From positions 186,001 through 250,000 of the forward strand of contig JAUMBQ010000001.1 of the NCBI GenBank assembly GCA_032119595.1: DNA of 64,000 nucleotides, in the 5' to 3' direction. Position 1 is the first letter of the stretch, and each line of letters begins with the position of its first letter. This document shows, in pieces, positions 61,793-64,000 of the stretch. Made by a program: the position numbers and the translations under genes. Source of the stretch: JAGIBJ01 sp032119595. GTDB lineage: Bacteria; Actinomycetota; Thermoleophilia; Solirubrobacterales; Solirubrobacteraceae. A model generated the notes under the pieces. The model did not search any database. It was not told the origin of the DNA and saw only the letters and a program-made list of their open reading frames with translations.

Positions 61793-62674
61793 CTAACTGA
61801 GATGGCCGAGCAACTGCTCGGCGATGCGCCGGGCGTCGACTCCGGCATGGGGCGCGAGAAACACCCAGAAGTTGCGGCGCAGGTCCAGCCCCTCCACAGG
61901 GCGAACGACCAGCCCCTCGCTGTCCTCGTCGACAGCATGCGCAGACAGCACCCCCGGGGCATGCGCCGCGCGCACTCCAGCTTTCACCGCCGCCGGATTT
62001 CCGACTTCGAGGAGCGCCGGCTGCAGCACGTGACCAGCGCTGGCGACCGCAAGCTCCAGGGTCTGCCTCGCATGCGAGTTCGCGTCACGCAGCACCAGCC
62101 GCCGCGAGACGAACGCATCGAGCGGAATGGCTTCGAGCTCTGCCCACGGATCGTCTGGCAATACGACGACGGCGAGCTCGTCCTCCCCGAGCAGCCGCGC
62201 CTTGGTCGACAGATCCTCAGTGAGATCGGCCGCGGCGATGCCGATGTCGACCCGGCCCGCAGCAACCGCGTCGCGGACGCCCACCGAGTTCGTCACGAGC
62301 AGCTCGATCGGGAGCGGCAGGCCACCCACCTCGAGCAGCGCGATCGTCGCCGGGACCACGCGCTCGGCGATCGCGGGGCTTGCGGCGACGCGAACCGGAT
62401 GACCGATCGGCGTGACGGCCAGCAGCCTGGCCTCGAGGGCATCGACCTGCTCGACGACCCGACGAGCTTCGCCCACGAGCGACGCACCGAGCGCCGTCAG
62501 CTCGACGCCTTGCGAGGACCGCGAGAGCAGCGACGCATTGGTCAGGGCCTCCAGGCCCTTGAGGCGCTTGGAGAGCGCGGACTGCGTTACGCCGAGTGCC
62601 GTCGCAGCACGCCCGAGCGACCCGACCTCGGCGGCCGTCACGAACGCGCGCAAATCATCGATCGAGAGTCGCAA
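61793..62674 (-). CDS. LysR family transcriptional regulator
   Basis: 293 residues. The N-terminal winged HTH is clear (IDDLRAFVTAAEVGSLGRAATALGVTQSALSKRLKGLEALTNASLLSRSSQGVELTALG), and a periplasmic-binding-protein-like effector domain follows. It is divergent from narK (83 bp apart), the standard layout for a LysR regulator controlling its neighbour. It probably senses nitrate/nitrite or nitrogen status, which is inference from position. Confidence 0.9.
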   Translation of the reverse strand: MRLSIDDLRAFVTAAEVGSLGRAATALGVTQSALSKRLKGLEALTNASLLSRSSQGVELTALGASLVGEARRVVEQVDALEARLLAVTPIGHPVRVAASPAIAERVVPATIALLEVGGLPLPIELLVTNSVGVRDAVAAGRVDIGIAAADLTEDLSTKARLLGEDELAVVVLPDDPWAELEAIPLDAFVSRRLVLRDANSHARQTLELAVASAGHVLQPALLEVGNPAAVKAGVRAAHAPGVLSAHAVDEDSEGLVVRPVEGLDLRRNFWVFLAPHAGVDARRIAEQLLGHLS

Positions 62675-62757
62675 GCGACGAACAGTAGAGCCACGCCGCT
62701 CTCGGTCACTCCCCAGACACCAAACGCGGCGGCTTCAGCGCTGCGAGAAGGAACCCG

Positions 62758-64000
62758 ATGACTACCGGCAGCCACCAGGCGAAGTCCCGCGAACCCGTTT
62801 CCCACCAGGCGGATACCGGCGTGATCGATCCGACCTCCGCCGAGGCCTCCGCCGTCGACATCGCGGCCGCCAATCGCGTCCTCACGCTCGCAACCTCCGC
62901 CTTCACGCTCGCCTTCGCCGTCTGGGTCACGTTTGCGATCGTCGGCATCCCGATGCGCAAGGAGTTCGGGCTGTCCGACGGGGAATTCGCCCTGCTCGTC
63001 GCCATTCCGATCTTCTCCGGGTCGTTCCTCCGCGTGCCCGTCGGCATCCTCACCGATCAGCTCGGCGGGCGGCGCACGATGACCGCGCTGCTCTTGATCA
63101 CTGCGGTCCCGACGTACCTGCTGAGCCGCGCCTCGTCCTACGACCAAGCGCTCGCGCTCGCGCTCGGCATCGGCATCGCCGGAAGCACGTTCGCCAGTGG
63201 CGTCGCGTGGGTATCGGCCTGGTATCCCGCCGAACGACAGGGCTTCGCCCTCGGCATCTTCGGGGCTGGCAACGTCGGCGCCTCGATCACCAAGCTCCTG
63301 GCGCCGACCCTCGTGACCGCCGTCGGCACCGCCGGGCTCCTGGGCGGCGCCATCCCTGGCGGCTGGCGGCTGGTGCCGGTGCTCTTCGCGGTGGCCCTCG
63401 TCGCGATGGCCGCGCTCGTGTACTTCGCTGCGCCGACCCCCGACCACCGACCGTCTCGCGGCCGAGGGTTTGCCGAGATGAGTCGGCCGCTGCTCATCAT
63501 GCGCGTCTGGCGGTTCGGCTTCTACTACGTGACCGTGTTCGGCGCCTACGTGGGGCTCGCGCTGTGGCTGCCGAAGTACTACGTCGACGTCTACGACCTC
63601 ACGCTGACCCAGGCCGGCCTCCTCACCTCGGCGTTCATCTTCCCGGCGAGCCTGCTGCGCCCGCTCGGTGGCTGGATCTCCGATCGCGTGGGCGCGCGAC
63701 TCGTGACGGCCTGTTCGTTCGCCGGTATCGCCGCGACCAGCGCCGCGCTGAGCTTCTCCATGCCACTCGCGCCGTTCGCGATCCTCATCTTCTTCATGGG
63801 GGTCTCCATGGGCGTCGGGAAGGCGTCGGTCTACACCTACATCCCCCAGTACTTCCCGAAGGACGTCGGCGCCGTCGGCGGGCTCGTCGGCGCCGTCGGC
63901 GGCATGGGTGGTTTCGCGTTGCCGCTGATCTTCGCCTGGGCCAAGTCCGAGACGCATGAGCCGCAGAGCACCTTCTACGTCATGACCGCACTGGCCGTCA
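62758..64000 (+). CDS. narK: Nitrate/nitrite MFS transporter, NarK family (3' end beyond window)
   Basis: At least 414 residues, still open at the last base. The start is ATG 62758 with AAGGA (62748-62752) five bases upstream. Twelve-helix MFS pattern begins after a ~45-residue hydrophilic N-terminus; nitrate-porter signatures include FRVPVG-type (GSFLRVPVGILTDQLGGRR), the nitrate motif GIFGAGNVGASITKLLAP, and MGVGKASVYTYIPQYFPKDVGAVGGLVGAVGGMGGF. It imports nitrate for the reductase encoded upstream. Confidence 0.94.
   Translation, partial: MTTGSHQAKSREPVSHQADTGVIDPTSAEASAVDIAAANRVLTLATSAFTLAFAVWVTFAIVGIPMRKEFGLSDGEFALLVAIPIFSGSFLRVPVGILTDQLGGRRTMTALLLITAVPTYLLSRASSYDQALALALGIGIAGSTFASGVAWVSAWYPAERQGFALGIFGAGNVGASITKLLAPTLVTAVGTAGLLGGAIPGGWRLVPVLFAVALVAMAALVYFAAPTPDHRPSRGRGFAEMSRPLLIMRVWRFGFYYVTVFGAYVGLALWLPKYYVDVYDLTLTQAGLLTSAFIFPASLLRPLGGWISDRVGARLVTACSFAGIAATSAALSFSMPLAPFAILIFFMGVSMGVGKASVYTYIPQYFPKDVGAVGGLVGAVGGMGGFALPLIFAWAKSETHEPQSTFYVMTALAV

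Noticed and set aside
61529..62761. 410-residue plus-strand open frame
   Set aside because: It runs antisense to the LysR gene and has biased Arg/Gln-rich translation typical of a shadow frame.
62638..63957. 439-residue minus-strand open frame
   Set aside because: Antisense to narK, which has a ribosome-binding site and clear transporter motifs.

Overview
The window is very GC-rich, gene-dense DNA from a bacterial chromosome. The spc and alpha ribosomal gene order, the VIT1/CCC1, DUF58/MoxR/transglutaminase and DUF3037/HipA-like gene sets, and secreted beta-propeller proteins with Lys/Arg-rich C-terminal domains suggest an actinobacterium, most likely of the Thermoleophilia/Solirubrobacterales type. 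That placement is an inference from gene content; no 16S gene is present.

Layout. 1-4.4 kb: end of a secreted NHL/Vgb-like propeller, a VIT1-like membrane protein, and a cytochrome P450 translationally coupled to a TetR regulator, with a perfect 16-bp palindrome in the P450 promoter. 4.5-8.8 kb (minus): MoxR ATPase, DUF58 protein, transglutaminase-like membrane protein, each overlapping the next by 4 bp. 9-11 kb: tRNA-Pro(CGG) and a secreted propeller-like protein. 11-16.8 kb: Nif3-like protein, acyl-CoA synthetase, PBP4-type carboxypeptidase, and a DUF3037/HipA-like kinase pair. 16.8-22 kb: VOC protein, GNAT acetyltransferase, BtrH-like protein, NAD-dependent DNA ligase, SurE. 22.1-28 kb: a small HTH/Clp-N operon with twin operators, a class III CoA transferase, an MscS channel, TruA and RarD, separated by hairpin-rich spacers.

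28.4-48.8 kb (all minus) is the str-S10-spc-alpha supercluster: rpsL-rpsG-fusA-tuf, rpsJ-rplC-D-W-B-rpsS-rplV-rpsC-rplP-rpmC-rpsQ, rplN-X-E-rpsN-H-rplF-R-rpsE-rpmD-rplO-secY-adk-map, then rpmJ-rpsM-rpsK, a hairpin terminator, and rpoA-rplQ. infA and rpsD are missing from their usual places. S3, S5, S17 and L22 carry large low-complexity extensions.

48.8-64 kb is a molybdenum cofactor and nitrate assimilation island. It holds moaA, moeA, mobA, a single gene encoding a four-part MoaD-MoaE-MoaC-MoaB fusion, nirB-nirD, a nitrate reductase fused to its own NirB-like FAD/[2Fe-2S] electron-input module, a LysR regulator and narK (cut by the window end). The logic is: NarK imports nitrate, the Moco enzyme reduces it to nitrite, NirBD reduces nitrite to ammonium, and the Moa/Moe/Mob genes make the cofactor. 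A GlnR-like array of half-sites with exact 11-bp periodicity lies between moaA and nirB, which fits nitrogen control.

The most unusual items are the MoaDECB fusion, whose MoaD Gly-Gly is internal; the apparently leaderless, doubly-operatored HTH/Clp-N operon; and several unexplained hairpin or repeat elements in spacers at 11.0, 23.0, 24.8 and 28.2 kb.
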